A program made the position numbers and the translations under genes. Under the pieces are notes generated by a model. It was not told where the DNA came from. It worked only from the letters and a program-made list of their open reading frames with translations, and did not search any database. From Pyruvatibacter mobilis (lineage in GTDB: Bacteria > Pseudomonadota > Alphaproteobacteria > CGMCC-115125): 64,000 bases of DNA. The stretch lies in contig NZ_CP051630.1 of assembly GCF_012848855.1 (NCBI RefSeq), positions 2,397,501 through 2,461,500 of the forward strand. Direction: 5' to 3'. Shown in pieces: positions 34,396 to 43,163 of this stretch (positions are counted from its first letter, which is position 1; the number at the start of each line of letters is the position of its first letter).

Positions 34396-35349
34396 ATGCG
34401 GGCAAGGCTTGGCAGGCTGTGGCGAAGTGCGCCGGTGAGGTGGATCACCACCTGGCCGCATCGCCGCCGCTCGGCCGTGCTGCTGCTTCTGGCCTTCTGG
34501 GCCGGCGGTCTCGTCAGTGCCCGGATCGATGGGCTGGCGCTGATGGATGTGCCCTATGGGCGCATGCTGGCGGATGGCGTGCCGCTGCCCGTTGAAGGCA
34601 CGCAGACGGACATCATCATTCCGGACGGGGCCGATACTGGTCACGTGCTGGGCTTCGCCACCGAGGGCGCGTATCCGCCATTTAACTTCGTTGACGCGAC
34701 CGGTGCCCTGCGCGGCATCGAGATCGACATCATCCATGCGGTCTGCGCTGATCTTCTGGTGCGGTGCGAGATCAGGGCCGTGGCCTGGGACGCCCTGCTG
34801 CCCGGCCTGGCGCGCGGGGAGCATGAGGCGGTGGCAGCCTCGATCCGCCTGCCGGAGGGAGACACGGTCTCAGGCCCCGTCCGTTACACGCAGCCCTATC
34901 TGTCCCACGCCATAGCCTTCGCCGCCCGGAAGGACAGCAATGTCCCCGCCGCCGGCACCGCTGCCCCGCCGGTCGGCGTTGTCGCGGACACGCGGCCGGC
35001 CGCCTGGCTTGCGGCGCACCGGCCGGATATGCAGATGCGCCCTTATCCAAGCGCACGGGCGCTTTATGCCGGGCTCATCACCGGCGAGGTCACGCTGATT
35101 GTCGATGACGCGGTGCGGCTTGACCGCTGGCTCAATGATGCGTCCGGCAGCTGCTGCCGCATGACCGGCGGCCCGCATTTTGATGACATGGCGCTGGGGC
35201 GCGGGGTGGGGTTCGTGGTAGCGGCGGAGAACGAGGCGCTGGCCGCGTCGCTTGACGCAGCCCTCAGCCGGCTCAGGGCCGCAGGCCGGATCGACGAAAT
35301 CACCGACCGCTACCTGCCCTTCCCCCTCGCCCCGGGGGAAGACAGCTAG
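34396..35349 (+). CDS. Family 3 solute-binding (amino-acid type) domain protein, membrane-anchored
   Basis: A 317-aa protein. After a basic N-terminus comes a hydrophobic signal-anchor (about 31-45, SAVLLLLAFWAGGLVSA). A periplasmic-binding-protein type 3 domain then runs from about 70 to 310, with GFATEGAYPPFNFVDATGAL, GIEIDIIHAVCADL, VAASIRLPEGD and DRYLPFPL. The classic start is uncertain: GTG 34357 is also in frame, but ATG 34396 is more usual. No permease or ATPase gene is adjacent, so it may act as a stand-alone sensor or orphan binding protein. Overlaps the convergent SixA gene by 4 bp. Confidence 0.75.
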   Translation: MRARLGRLWRSAPVRWITTWPHRRRSAVLLLLAFWAGGLVSARIDGLALMDVPYGRMLADGVPLPVEGTQTDIIIPDGADTGHVLGFATEGAYPPFNFVDATGALRGIEIDIIHAVCADLLVRCEIRAVAWDALLPGLARGEHEAVAASIRLPEGDTVSGPVRYTQPYLSHAIAFAARKDSNVPAAGTAAPPVGVVADTRPAAWLAAHRPDMQMRPYPSARALYAGLITGEVTLIVDDAVRLDRWLNDASGSCCRMTGGPHFDDMALGRGVGFVVAAENEALAASLDAALSRLRAAGRIDEITDRYLPFPLAPGEDS

Positions 35350-35882
35350 CCGCCGACGGGCGGCAGAGCGCGGGGCATGATGAAGCCCGCGAGGCGGCCG
35401 CCCTTCATGATGTCGGGCCAGCTGTCGCTGTCGCTCTCGATCACCGTCAGGCTGCCGGTCGGGTATTTCATGTTCAGGGTGCGGAGGGTCTCAGGGTCGC
35501 CCTCGGCAGCCAGCTCCAGCGCCAGGCTGTGCGTACCGGGGTTGTGGGCGATGACGAGAATCACGGACGGGTCGAAATCGACCGCCGCCGCATGGTCCAG
35601 CGCCAGTTCCAGCATCCGGTCCGGCATGGCGAGATACATGCCCCGGTCGTGGATGATCTCGGCATCCACCGGCAGCACCTCGAGAATGCGGTCCAGGGTC
35701 TCGCGGGTGCGGGTCGCGGTGGAGCAGATCACGAGGTCCGGCCTGAGGCCGTTATCCCGCAGATACTGGCCCATGCGGGTTGCCGCCGCGCGGCCACGGG
35801 CGTTGAGCGGGCGGGCGTGATCATCGAGATCATCATCCGACCAGTCGGACTTGGCGTGACGGAGAAGCAGCAGCCGTTTCAC
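35346..35882 (-). CDS. SixA-like phosphohistidine phosphatase (histidine phosphatase family)
   Basis: A 178-aa histidine phosphatase. The catalytic RH motif is at the very N-terminus (RLLLLRHAKSDW, His9). The second His is in VIAHNPGTHSLALEL, and Arg comes from the CSTATRTRETLDRI block. SixA removes phosphate from phosphorelay histidines; this one may act on any phosphohistidine protein. The start is GTG 35882, since no ATG gives the motif at the right place. It follows the fatty-acid hydroxylase gene by 20 bp on the same strand. Confidence 0.88.
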   Translation of the reverse strand: MKRLLLLRHAKSDWSDDDLDDHARPLNARGRAAATRMGQYLRDNGLRPDLVICSTATRTRETLDRILEVLPVDAEIIHDRGMYLAMPDRMLELALDHAAAVDFDPSVILVIAHNPGTHSLALELAAEGDPETLRTLNMKYPTGSLTVIESDSDSWPDIMKGGRLAGFIMPRALPPVGG

Positions 35883-35902
35883 GGGATTTCGGGTCTTCCG
35901 CG

Positions 35903-36709
35903 TTAGCGCCCCTTGGTGAAAGGCAGCCAGAGCGCAAAACCCAACTGCGAGGGACGGTCATCCTGATACTCGGCGAGGCCGATGGTCATGCGGTCATGCC
36001 CATCCGCCGGCGCCGCCCTATAGGTACCAAAGAGCCGGTCCCAAAGCGACAGGTTGAAGCCGAAATTGCTGTTGGTTTCGCGCATATGCACCGAATGATG
36101 GACCCGGTGCATGTCCGGCGTCACCACAGCAAGGCGCAGCAGGCCGTCCAGCGCGCCGGGCAAGCGGAGGTTGGCGTGGTTGAACATGGCCATGCCGTTG
36201 AGGATGATTTCAAAGGCGATGACCGCCGCGGGCGGGGCGCCGAGCGCCATCACCACCGCGATCTTGATCCCCATGCTGAGGATGATTTCCACCGGGTGGA
36301 AGCGCAGCGCGGTGGACGCATCAATGTCCCGGTCGGCATGGTGCACCCGGTGGATGCGCCACAGCAGCGGAACGTGATGGAAGACCACATGCTGCGCATA
36401 GATCACAAGATCAAGCACCACCAGCGCGATGACGAAGGCCAGCCAGGGCGCGGGATCCCACAGGTTGAGTAGGCCCACATCCAGACGCTGGGCAAAGCCC
36501 GCCGCCCCCACCGCCAGCACCGGCACAGCCACGCGCAGGGCCACAGTATTGAGCAGGGTGATCGCACCATTGGTGGCCCAGCGGCGCAGGCGCGGCTGCC
36601 GGCGGTCGCGCCGGGGCCACAGGGCTTCCGCCGCCACAAACGCAAGCAGCAGCCCGGCGAACGCGAAAAGCCGCACGGTCCCTTCATGGCTGACGAGAAA
36701 TTGCTCCAT
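35903..36709 (-). CDS. Sterol desaturase / fatty acid hydroxylase superfamily membrane protein
   Basis: A 268-aa di-iron membrane oxygenase. Histidine clusters are visible: HVVFHHVPLLWRIHRVHHAD, FHPVEIIL, NHANLRLP and MHRVHHSVHM, as needed to hold two irons at the membrane face. Four to five hydrophobic helices precede and separate them. It hydroxylates or desaturates a lipid, possibly a fatty acid, carotenoid or hopanoid; the substrate is unknown. ATG 36709 is preferred to TTG 36739. Upstream of the SixA-like gene with a 20-bp gap, probably co-transcribed. Confidence 0.88.
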   Translation of the reverse strand: MEQFLVSHEGTVRLFAFAGLLLAFVAAEALWPRRDRRQPRLRRWATNGAITLLNTVALRVAVPVLAVGAAGFAQRLDVGLLNLWDPAPWLAFVIALVVLDLVIYAQHVVFHHVPLLWRIHRVHHADRDIDASTALRFHPVEIILSMGIKIAVVMALGAPPAAVIAFEIILNGMAMFNHANLRLPGALDGLLRLAVVTPDMHRVHHSVHMRETNSNFGFNLSLWDRLFGTYRAAPADGHDRMTIGLAEYQDDRPSQLGFALWLPFTKGR

Positions 36710-36780
36710 GGTCCCAAAAATGTCTCCGGCGCGCGCCAAGTCAATTGACGGTTTCGCGAGGGGCTGGAAAACTCCCGCCC

Positions 36781-37545
36781 ATGATCAAGACATGCTTTGT
36801 TTTTCCGACCATCCGCACCGGTTTTCCGGCCTTTTTCCTGTCCCTCGGCCTTGCCATCACGTCGCTGCCTGCGCAGGCGGCGGCGCCGGTGGGGGCGGAG
36901 GAGCGCTTTGCCTGCAGCGCGCCCGAAGAGGCCGAGATGGGCGAGCCGGTGATCTGCCGGACGCAGCTGTCCGCCAAGGGCAAGCCCCTGGTGGTGCGCC
37001 TTTACTGGGATATCCTGGCGGATACGGATGAATGGCATGTCTTCCGCATCGAGACCGCCCGCAGCGAAACGGGCAAGGCCATGGCCACGCTTGACCTCGA
37101 CAGCCGGGCCCCGCTGTCCATGCGCGCCAACGGCTTTGAATTCGGGGATTTCAATTTCGACGGCTATCAGGATTTCCGGCTGATCGAGTTCCTACCGGCA
37201 GGCCCGAATGTCGCCTATTACAATGCCCTCTATGACCCCCGTAAGGGCCGCCACGTGACGGCGGACGCGCTCAACATGGTGAGCGCGCCGTCATTTGATG
37301 CGGCTGAGAAACTCGTGGTCAGCGAGTGGCGCGGCAATGCGGTGACCCATGGGACGGACAGCTTCGCCTGGGATGACGGTGAGCTGGTGCTCCGCAAGCG
37401 GACGGTGTCGGTGTTCGATGAGGCGGGCAAATGCATGACCACCGCCTATGAACCCAAGGGCCGCGTGACGGCGGAGGCGCTGCTGACCGGCGCGGACAGC
37501 GACGCGCTGCTGAGCGAAGTCTACGAAGCGCCCTGCAGCAACTGA
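36781..37545 (+). CDS. Exported protein with a calcium-loop-like motif, function unknown
   Basis: A 254-aa secreted protein. A signal peptide occupies about the first 35 residues (FFLSLGLAITSLPAQAAA), followed by a mostly beta sequence. The segment DFNFDGYQD (residues 123-131) resembles the Asp-rich calcium loop of FG-GAP/EF-hand-like repeats and of XAC2610-type proteins. Cysteine pairs near residues 45 and 59, and at the C-terminus, may form disulfides. I do not recognise a defined family beyond that resemblance. It lies convergent to the TerB-like gene. Confidence 0.72.
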   Translation: MIKTCFVFPTIRTGFPAFFLSLGLAITSLPAQAAAPVGAEERFACSAPEEAEMGEPVICRTQLSAKGKPLVVRLYWDILADTDEWHVFRIETARSETGKAMATLDLDSRAPLSMRANGFEFGDFNFDGYQDFRLIEFLPAGPNVAYYNALYDPRKGRHVTADALNMVSAPSFDAAEKLVVSEWRGNAVTHGTDSFAWDDGELVLRKRTVSVFDEAGKCMTTAYEPKGRVTAEALLTGADSDALLSEVYEAPCSN

Positions 37546-37571
37546 CGCGGGCAAAGTGATGCGAGCAGCGT

Positions 37572-37985
37572 TTACGGCTTGAGGTGACGGGCGCGGGTGG
37601 CGCGCTCGATGGCGGCAGCCGCCAGGCGGTCGATGCCGAGGCTGGCGCGGATGATTTCCAGAAGCCGCAACTCTTCCTGGCCGAGCTGGAGGTCCGCCGC
37701 CGCCACTTCGGTGGCGAGCGCGTAGGCGGTTTCCTTCATGTCGCCGGGCAAGGCCTCCTTGGCGAGCCCCAGCACCGTCTGCAGGCCGTCATCTTCCTGC
37801 AGGATGGCGGCGCATTGCTGGGCCGTGGGGATCAGCTTTTCCTTGGCATAGCCCGCAAAGGCCGGGAGCATCGACGTGATGTTGCCGATCTTCCTCAGTT
37901 CGGTTTCAGAGATATTGCCGTCCACCGCCGCCATGGTGACCATGACGTAGATGAGGGCTGCCTGCGGGTTGATCGTCGAATCCAT
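37572..37985 (-). CDS. TerB family tellurite-resistance-like protein
   Basis: A 137-aa all-helical protein with the TerB (COG3793) layout: ALIYVMVTMAAVDGNISETELRKIGNI at the N-terminus, with acidic residues (Asp, Glu) around the D-G-x-I-S-E loop. A second pseudo-repeat is ALATEVAAADLQLGQEELRLLEII. TerB domains bind metal and membrane-linked partners. No other ter genes are adjacent, so tellurite resistance itself is not implied. The gene is the last of a leftward run after the DinG-like helicase, 88 bp away. Confidence 0.85.
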   Translation of the reverse strand: MDSTINPQAALIYVMVTMAAVDGNISETELRKIGNITSMLPAFAGYAKEKLIPTAQQCAAILQEDDGLQTVLGLAKEALPGDMKETAYALATEVAAADLQLGQEELRLLEIIRASLGIDRLAAAAIERATRARHLKP

Positions 37986-38073
37986 GGGGTGGTGTGCCTT
38001 GCGGAATGGATGCCGGGAGCGCGGACACTAGGCAATCGCGGGACGGGCTGCAAGGCGGCGCCCCGTTGGCGCA

Positions 38074-41025
38074 CTATCCGCGGCGGAGGAAGGCAGCGCT
38101 GGCCTCAGCAGCCTCAGCCAGCCCCATGCGCTCCACCGTTACCCCGCGCGGCAGGGCGCCCAGCAGCTTGGTCGGCAGGGGCGCGAGGATGACAAAGACG
38201 CCCCTGTCATCGCGGCTGCGGATCAGCCGCCCGAATGCCTGCCGCAGGCGCAGACGGGCGATCAGGTCGTCATAGCGTCCGCCGCCGAAGGCCGCCCGGC
38301 GCGCCTTGTGGAGAATGTCCGGGCGCGGCCACGGCACGCGGTCGAAGACAAGCATGCGCAGGGCGTCGCCCGGCACGTCCACCCCGTCCCGCACGGCGTC
38401 GGTGCCCAGCAGGCAGCTGTCGCGCTCGGAGCGGAAGATATCCACCAGCGTGCCCACATCCATGGCGTCCACATGCTGGGCATAGAGGTTGATGCCGCGC
38501 GCCGCCATGGCCGGGGCCAGCCGCTCCTGCACCGCGCGCAGGCGGGCGATGGCGGTGAAGATGCCCAGCCCCCCGCCGCCGGAGGCTTCAAACAGGGTGC
38601 GGTAGGCGCCCGCCAGCACATCCGGCCGCACCCGCGCCATTTCGTGCACGGCGATGACCTTTGCCTGGTGCGCATAGTCAAAGGGCGACGGGAAGGTGGC
38701 GCGGATGGCGGGGACCGGCAGGTGCATGGCACCGGTGCGCACCTCGGCGCTGGCCCAGTGCAGGTCCGCCGGGCGGTCGTCCGGGTGCATGTCGTCGCCG
38801 GCCGGGGCATGGTCCGGGAACGGATCAAGCGGGTCGCCCGCCGGTGCCATCACCGGTTCATCGCGCAGGGTGGCGGAGGTCAGCAGCACGCCCTGGGCCC
38901 GGTCCAGTACCACGTCGGCCAGGGGCCGTGTGGGGTCCAGCCAGTGACGGCGCATGGCCACGTCACGCTCGCGCCCGTCGCTGCGCTCGATCTCGAACCA
39001 TTCAACGAAGCCCTCATCGGGCTCGTGGCCGATACCCTGCAGCATGGCCGTCCAGGCGGGGATCAGCCCGCCGGTGCGCCGGATGATACCGCGATGGGCC
39101 GCCTCGATGCGGATGCGGGTCTGGATATCCAGGCTGTCGCCATCCTCCTGCAGCCGCTTGGACAGAAGCCCCGCAAGCGCACGCAAGGGGCGGGCCAGCT
39201 CCGCAAGACCGGAGGCAAAGGCTGATGCCGCGCGCGGCAGTTCCTCAATGGGCGGGGAGACTTCCGTCTCGAGGGAAAACGGTGTGCGGTCATCCGGGTG
39301 GCGGGTGAAGACCTGCAGGCGGACAAGGGACAGGAACTGCTCGGCAGGCCCGGTCGGGGCCCCTGCATCCAACCGCGACTGCCAGCCGGGGCCTGCGAGC
39401 ACGCGGGCCCTGGCTTCCGCCTCCTCCAGCAGGGCCATGCCTTCGTCCTCGCCCTCGACGAGATCGCCGATGCGCTCGCGCAGGCCGCGGCTGCGGCGGC
39501 TGCGGCGGTTTTCAGCGCCCCTGATCCAGCGCCGCAATTCGGAAGTTTCCTGGCCGGACAGCACCACGGCGAAGGCACTGTCGGCGGCATCAAAGACATG
39601 ATGCCCCTCGTCAAACACGACGCGTTCGGTCATCTCCGATTGCAGCGGCTCGCCGGATGCATCAGGGATATGGGCGTTGGCCGCCTGGGTGAGCACCAGC
39701 GCGTGGTTGGCAACCACGATGTCGGCGGCGCGGGACCGGCGCACGGCGCGCTCGATGAAACAGCGGCGGTAATGGGTGCAGGCGGAATAGACGCATTCAC
39801 CGCGGCGGTCAGTGAGGCCGATGCCGCCTTCATTGCCGGCCCGAGCCGCGCCCGGCACCAGCCAGGAGGGGAAGTCACCGCCGAGCATGTCGCCGTCGCG
39901 GGTGGCGCTGATCCATCTCGCGATGAGGCCGAGCGGGATGAGCGACGGATTGCCGCCGCCCGCCCCCAGCGCCACGCCCGCATTGGCGCGGCCTGCGGCC
40001 TCCTCGAAATTGAGCAGGCAGAGATAGTTCTCGCGCCCCTTGCGCAGCACGATTTTCTCCGCCTTTTCCTCCGGGTCCGGATAAAGACGCGTGAGCTCCT
40101 GGTCGAGCTGGCGCTGGAGGTTCTTGGTATAGGTGGACAGCCAGACGGCCGCATCATTGCGCTCGGCCCACAGGCTGGCGGGGGCGATATAGCCCAGGGT
40201 CTTGCCGGTGCCGGTGCCTGCTTCGGCCAGCACCACATGGGGTTCGCCCGGCTCGCGCGGCAGGAAGGCGCGGGAGGCCGCGGCGGCATAGTCGCGCTGC
40301 ACCTGGCGGTCTTCGGCGCCGGGGCCGACGAGCTGGCGCAGGCGGCCGCCGGCTTCCTCCGGGGCCACGGGGCGGTTGCCCGGGCGGCCGCGCGGGGCGG
40401 GCTCCTCCCATTCAGCAAGCTTCTTCCAGCTTTCAAGCCCGGTGAGCCAGCCGGTCTCCGCGTAAGGCGCGGGCGCGCCGAGGGCTGCGGTGACGGACGG
40501 GCCCCAGGCCCAACCGGCCTTATCCATTGTGGCGGCGAGGGCGGCTGCCTGCTCGCGGCCCGGATAGGCTGCGTCCGCCAGGGTGGCCACCATGCGGTGC
40601 GTAGCAGTGGCAAGCGCAATCACCAGGTCTTCCGGCTGCGGCACGGCAGGCAGGTCTTCAAGGCCGAGGGCACGGGCGAGGCCCTGGGGCGTCGGGGTGC
40701 AGAAGCGCGCGGGGAAAGTGAACCCGAACAGCTCCAGCGCATCATATGGCTGGGCCATGTCGCCCAGACGCACGCGGAAGCGGCGGGCGGTGAAACGCGT
40801 ATGAACGATGAGGTGGGGCTCGCGCTTGAGCCGGGCAGCGGCCTCCGCCTTGTCGGTCTCCACCACTTCGCCATCGGGCGTGAGGATGACGGCGCCCGTG
40901 GGTGTTGCGACCAGCGCCGGGATCGCAGGCAGCATGACGCGGCGCGTCAGCGGGCCTGTCGCTGGCCCGGTGGGAGACCGGTCAGGGGACGGCATGTCGG
41001 GATCTGAATCAGACGCATCAGCCAT
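38074..41025 (-). CDS. dinG: ATP-dependent helicase, DinG/XPD type
   Basis: A 983-aa superfamily 2 helicase. Walker A is AEAGTGTGKTLGYIAP, motif II is VVFDEGHHVFDAAD and motif VI is AFGRLIRSRDDRG. Four cysteines (ENYLCLLN, GECVYSACTHYRRCF) fit an XPD/DinG-like 4Fe-4S cluster. The N-terminal 220 residues are an unrecognised extension, longer than E. coli DinG (about 716 aa). I use ATG 41025; ATG 41040 is also in frame and is as plausible. It probably unwinds 5'-3' at DNA-repair or R-loop sites. It follows the histidine kinase by 32 bp. Confidence 0.88.
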   Translation of the reverse strand: MADASDSDPDMPSPDRSPTGPATGPLTRRVMLPAIPALVATPTGAVILTPDGEVVETDKAEAAARLKREPHLIVHTRFTARRFRVRLGDMAQPYDALELFGFTFPARFCTPTPQGLARALGLEDLPAVPQPEDLVIALATATHRMVATLADAAYPGREQAAALAATMDKAGWAWGPSVTAALGAPAPYAETGWLTGLESWKKLAEWEEPAPRGRPGNRPVAPEEAGGRLRQLVGPGAEDRQVQRDYAAAASRAFLPREPGEPHVVLAEAGTGTGKTLGYIAPASLWAERNDAAVWLSTYTKNLQRQLDQELTRLYPDPEEKAEKIVLRKGRENYLCLLNFEEAAGRANAGVALGAGGGNPSLIPLGLIARWISATRDGDMLGGDFPSWLVPGAARAGNEGGIGLTDRRGECVYSACTHYRRCFIERAVRRSRAADIVVANHALVLTQAANAHIPDASGEPLQSEMTERVVFDEGHHVFDAADSAFAVVLSGQETSELRRWIRGAENRRSRRSRGLRERIGDLVEGEDEGMALLEEAEARARVLAGPGWQSRLDAGAPTGPAEQFLSLVRLQVFTRHPDDRTPFSLETEVSPPIEELPRAASAFASGLAELARPLRALAGLLSKRLQEDGDSLDIQTRIRIEAAHRGIIRRTGGLIPAWTAMLQGIGHEPDEGFVEWFEIERSDGRERDVAMRRHWLDPTRPLADVVLDRAQGVLLTSATLRDEPVMAPAGDPLDPFPDHAPAGDDMHPDDRPADLHWASAEVRTGAMHLPVPAIRATFPSPFDYAHQAKVIAVHEMARVRPDVLAGAYRTLFEASGGGGLGIFTAIARLRAVQERLAPAMAARGINLYAQHVDAMDVGTLVDIFRSERDSCLLGTDAVRDGVDVPGDALRMLVFDRVPWPRPDILHKARRAAFGGGRYDDLIARLRLRQAFGRLIRSRDDRGVFVILAPLPTKLLGALPRGVTVERMGLAEAAEASAAFLRRG

Positions 41026-41057
41026 GGATGCGCGCATCATAGCGATGCGGGCGGGGC

Positions 41058-42992
41058 TTACGAGGCTTTTGCGGCAGCCAGCGGCGGATAGGCGCGCAGC
41101 AGATCATCCTGCGCCTTGGATGTTTCGCCCGGCAGGCGGGCGGCCTCGTCGAAGGCCTCGGCAAAATCGCCGTCGCGGATGGCGGCTGAAATGCGCGCGG
41201 CGCTGTCAGACAGGGCGGTGAGGCCCACATTGCCGGCAGCGGATTTGAGATCGTGGGCAGCGCGCGCCATGGCGTCCGAATCCCGGTCGCGGCGGGCGAT
41301 CTCGATGGTTTCGGTAAGCTCCCAGGCGGTGTCGAGGCAGGCCTCGACGATCTCAAGCGCCTTGTCGGGGCCGAGCACGGTTTCCAGGGCCTCGATGCGG
41401 GCCCTGTCCAACGCCGGAGCCGAAACAGCTTCGATCATCATGTCCTGTTTGCGGTGGGCGGGGATGACGACGGGGACGTCGAACCAGAATTCAGCCCCCT
41501 CCCCTTCAGTAGAGCGCACGCCGACGCTGCCCTGCATCTGGTCGGCCAGCCGCTTGACCAGGGCCAGGCCAAGCCCGCCCCCGCCATGGCGGCGGGTCAT
41601 GGACTGATCGACCTGGGCGAATTCGGTGAACAGGCCCGAGAGCTGGTCGGCGGCGATGCCGGGGCCGGTGTCGCGGACGGCGAAGCGCAGATATTCCAGC
41701 TCGTCGCCCTCGCGGCCCGGCTCCAGCGACAGGCGCACGGTGGCATGGCCCTGATCGGTGAACTTCACCGCGTTGCCGAGAATGTTGAGCAGTGCCTGAC
41801 GGCAGCATTTCTCGTCGCCGCGGGAATGGGACGGCACGTCCGGCATGATGGTGACGTTGAGGGTCAGCCCCTTGCGGCGGGCTTCCGGCTCCATGATGTC
41901 CACCACCTGGCGGGCAATGGCCTCGGGCTCGAATTCGGCGATGTCGAGCTTCTGCACGCCTGCGTCGATACGGGAGATTTCCAGCACGTCTTCGAGCAGC
42001 AGCCGCAGGGCGTCCGAGCTCTGGCGGATGATGGCGAGATTCTCGCGCTGGTCATCGGAGAGGTCGCTGCCGTCGAGCAGCTCGGCCATGCCTTGGATGC
42101 CGTTCAGCGGCGTGCGGATTTCGTGGCTGATGGTGGAGAGGAATTGCGATTTGGCGCGCTCGCCGGCTTCCGCTGCGATCTTCGCCCGCTCGGCATCCTC
42201 CGCACGGGCTTCGGCCACGTCGCGGGCGATCTCGAGGTCATGCACCAGCTGGTCGCCGCGCAGGCGCGCATGGGCCTCGCGCAGATACATGCGGTTGAGG
42301 CCGCAGGCCCAGCCATAGGAGCCCACCACGTAGAACAGGCCCATGAAGGCCATGGCGAAGCTCAGAGGCGTGCCGATGAACAGCAGCGCCGGGATGAACG
42401 GCACGTTGATGCCGGCAAGGAAGGTCACAAGGCTCGGCAGATAGCCGGAGCGCGAGACGACGGAGCCCGTGATGCCTGCGAGGATGAGCACGGCGACGAC
42501 GAGCTGCTGCATGGGGTCGCCGGGGATGAACCACAGCACGCCCGCAAGCCCCCAGCTGATGCCGCAGATACCGCTGGCCGCCGCATAGCCATAGGCCCAG
42601 GGCGTGCGGTCGGCGTCAGGCTCCAGCCGCGCGTGTTGGCGGCGCAGCACCTCGCAAATGGCGGTGCCGCCGAGCTGGAAACCGAGAATGGGAATGATCG
42701 ACCACCAGGCCACGGTCTCGAGGAAGACCATGTAGGTGATGAGAAAGCAGAAGGTCGGGGTCAGGCGGCCATTGGCGGACTGGGCATAGAGGAAGTCCAC
42801 AACATCATCGGCGGCTTTCTTGTTGAGCCGTGCTTCGTCGCTGGTCACTCCGGACGCCTTTCCAGATGGAGAGCGGGCCTTGCCGCCGAACAGCAGGATC
42901 GGCCAGGGGGACAGCAGAACGGCGTCGGGGTTTTTCTCCCCGAACCTGCGCGCAACCCAGTTCCTGACATGACCCAGAGCCATTGCCGGCAT
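41058..42992 (-). CDS. Membrane histidine kinase with C-terminal HPt domain
   Basis: A 644-aa sensor kinase. About six hydrophobic helices (residues 75-235) are followed by a coiled coil. The HisKA domain carries phospho-acceptor His290 in SHEIRTPLNGI, then come NILGNAVKFT, DTGPGIA and GGGGLGLALVKRL of the HATPase domain (to about 515), and a C-terminal HPt domain with His580 in AHDLKSAAGNVG. There is no receiver domain between kinase and HPt, unlike the usual hybrid kinases, so a separate response regulator must bridge them. The signal is unknown. Confidence 0.9.
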   Translation of the reverse strand: MPAMALGHVRNWVARRFGEKNPDAVLLSPWPILLFGGKARSPSGKASGVTSDEARLNKKAADDVVDFLYAQSANGRLTPTFCFLITYMVFLETVAWWSIIPILGFQLGGTAICEVLRRQHARLEPDADRTPWAYGYAAASGICGISWGLAGVLWFIPGDPMQQLVVAVLILAGITGSVVSRSGYLPSLVTFLAGINVPFIPALLFIGTPLSFAMAFMGLFYVVGSYGWACGLNRMYLREAHARLRGDQLVHDLEIARDVAEARAEDAERAKIAAEAGERAKSQFLSTISHEIRTPLNGIQGMAELLDGSDLSDDQRENLAIIRQSSDALRLLLEDVLEISRIDAGVQKLDIAEFEPEAIARQVVDIMEPEARRKGLTLNVTIMPDVPSHSRGDEKCCRQALLNILGNAVKFTDQGHATVRLSLEPGREGDELEYLRFAVRDTGPGIAADQLSGLFTEFAQVDQSMTRRHGGGGLGLALVKRLADQMQGSVGVRSTEGEGAEFWFDVPVVIPAHRKQDMMIEAVSAPALDRARIEALETVLGPDKALEIVEACLDTAWELTETIEIARRDRDSDAMARAAHDLKSAAGNVGLTALSDSAARISAAIRDGDFAEAFDEAARLPGETSKAQDDLLRAYPPLAAAKAS

Positions 42993-43163
42993 TACTCTCG
43001 TTTACTCATTGCCCCCGCCCCGCGGCCTACATGCCCCGGGGTGCCCCGGTTTTTGGGGCTGCTGCCATGCGCCGAAGCGAATTGACGGCACAGTCCGGCA
43101 AGCCTAGGGTCCGCGGCCTTAAATTCCCTTAACGCTAAAACCGCTGAAACCGGGACCTTTTCC

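Noticed and set aside
37572-37985. Tellurite-resistance operon
   Set aside because: Only a TerB-like gene is present; no terC, terD or terZ neighbours, so resistance is not implied.
43119-43132. CtrA box upstream of lysK (TTAA-ATTCCC-TTAA)
   Set aside because: The spacer is 6 bp, not 7, so the half-sites would not be on the correct face of the helix. The same holds for TTAA-CTAGCC-TTAA at 21261-21274.
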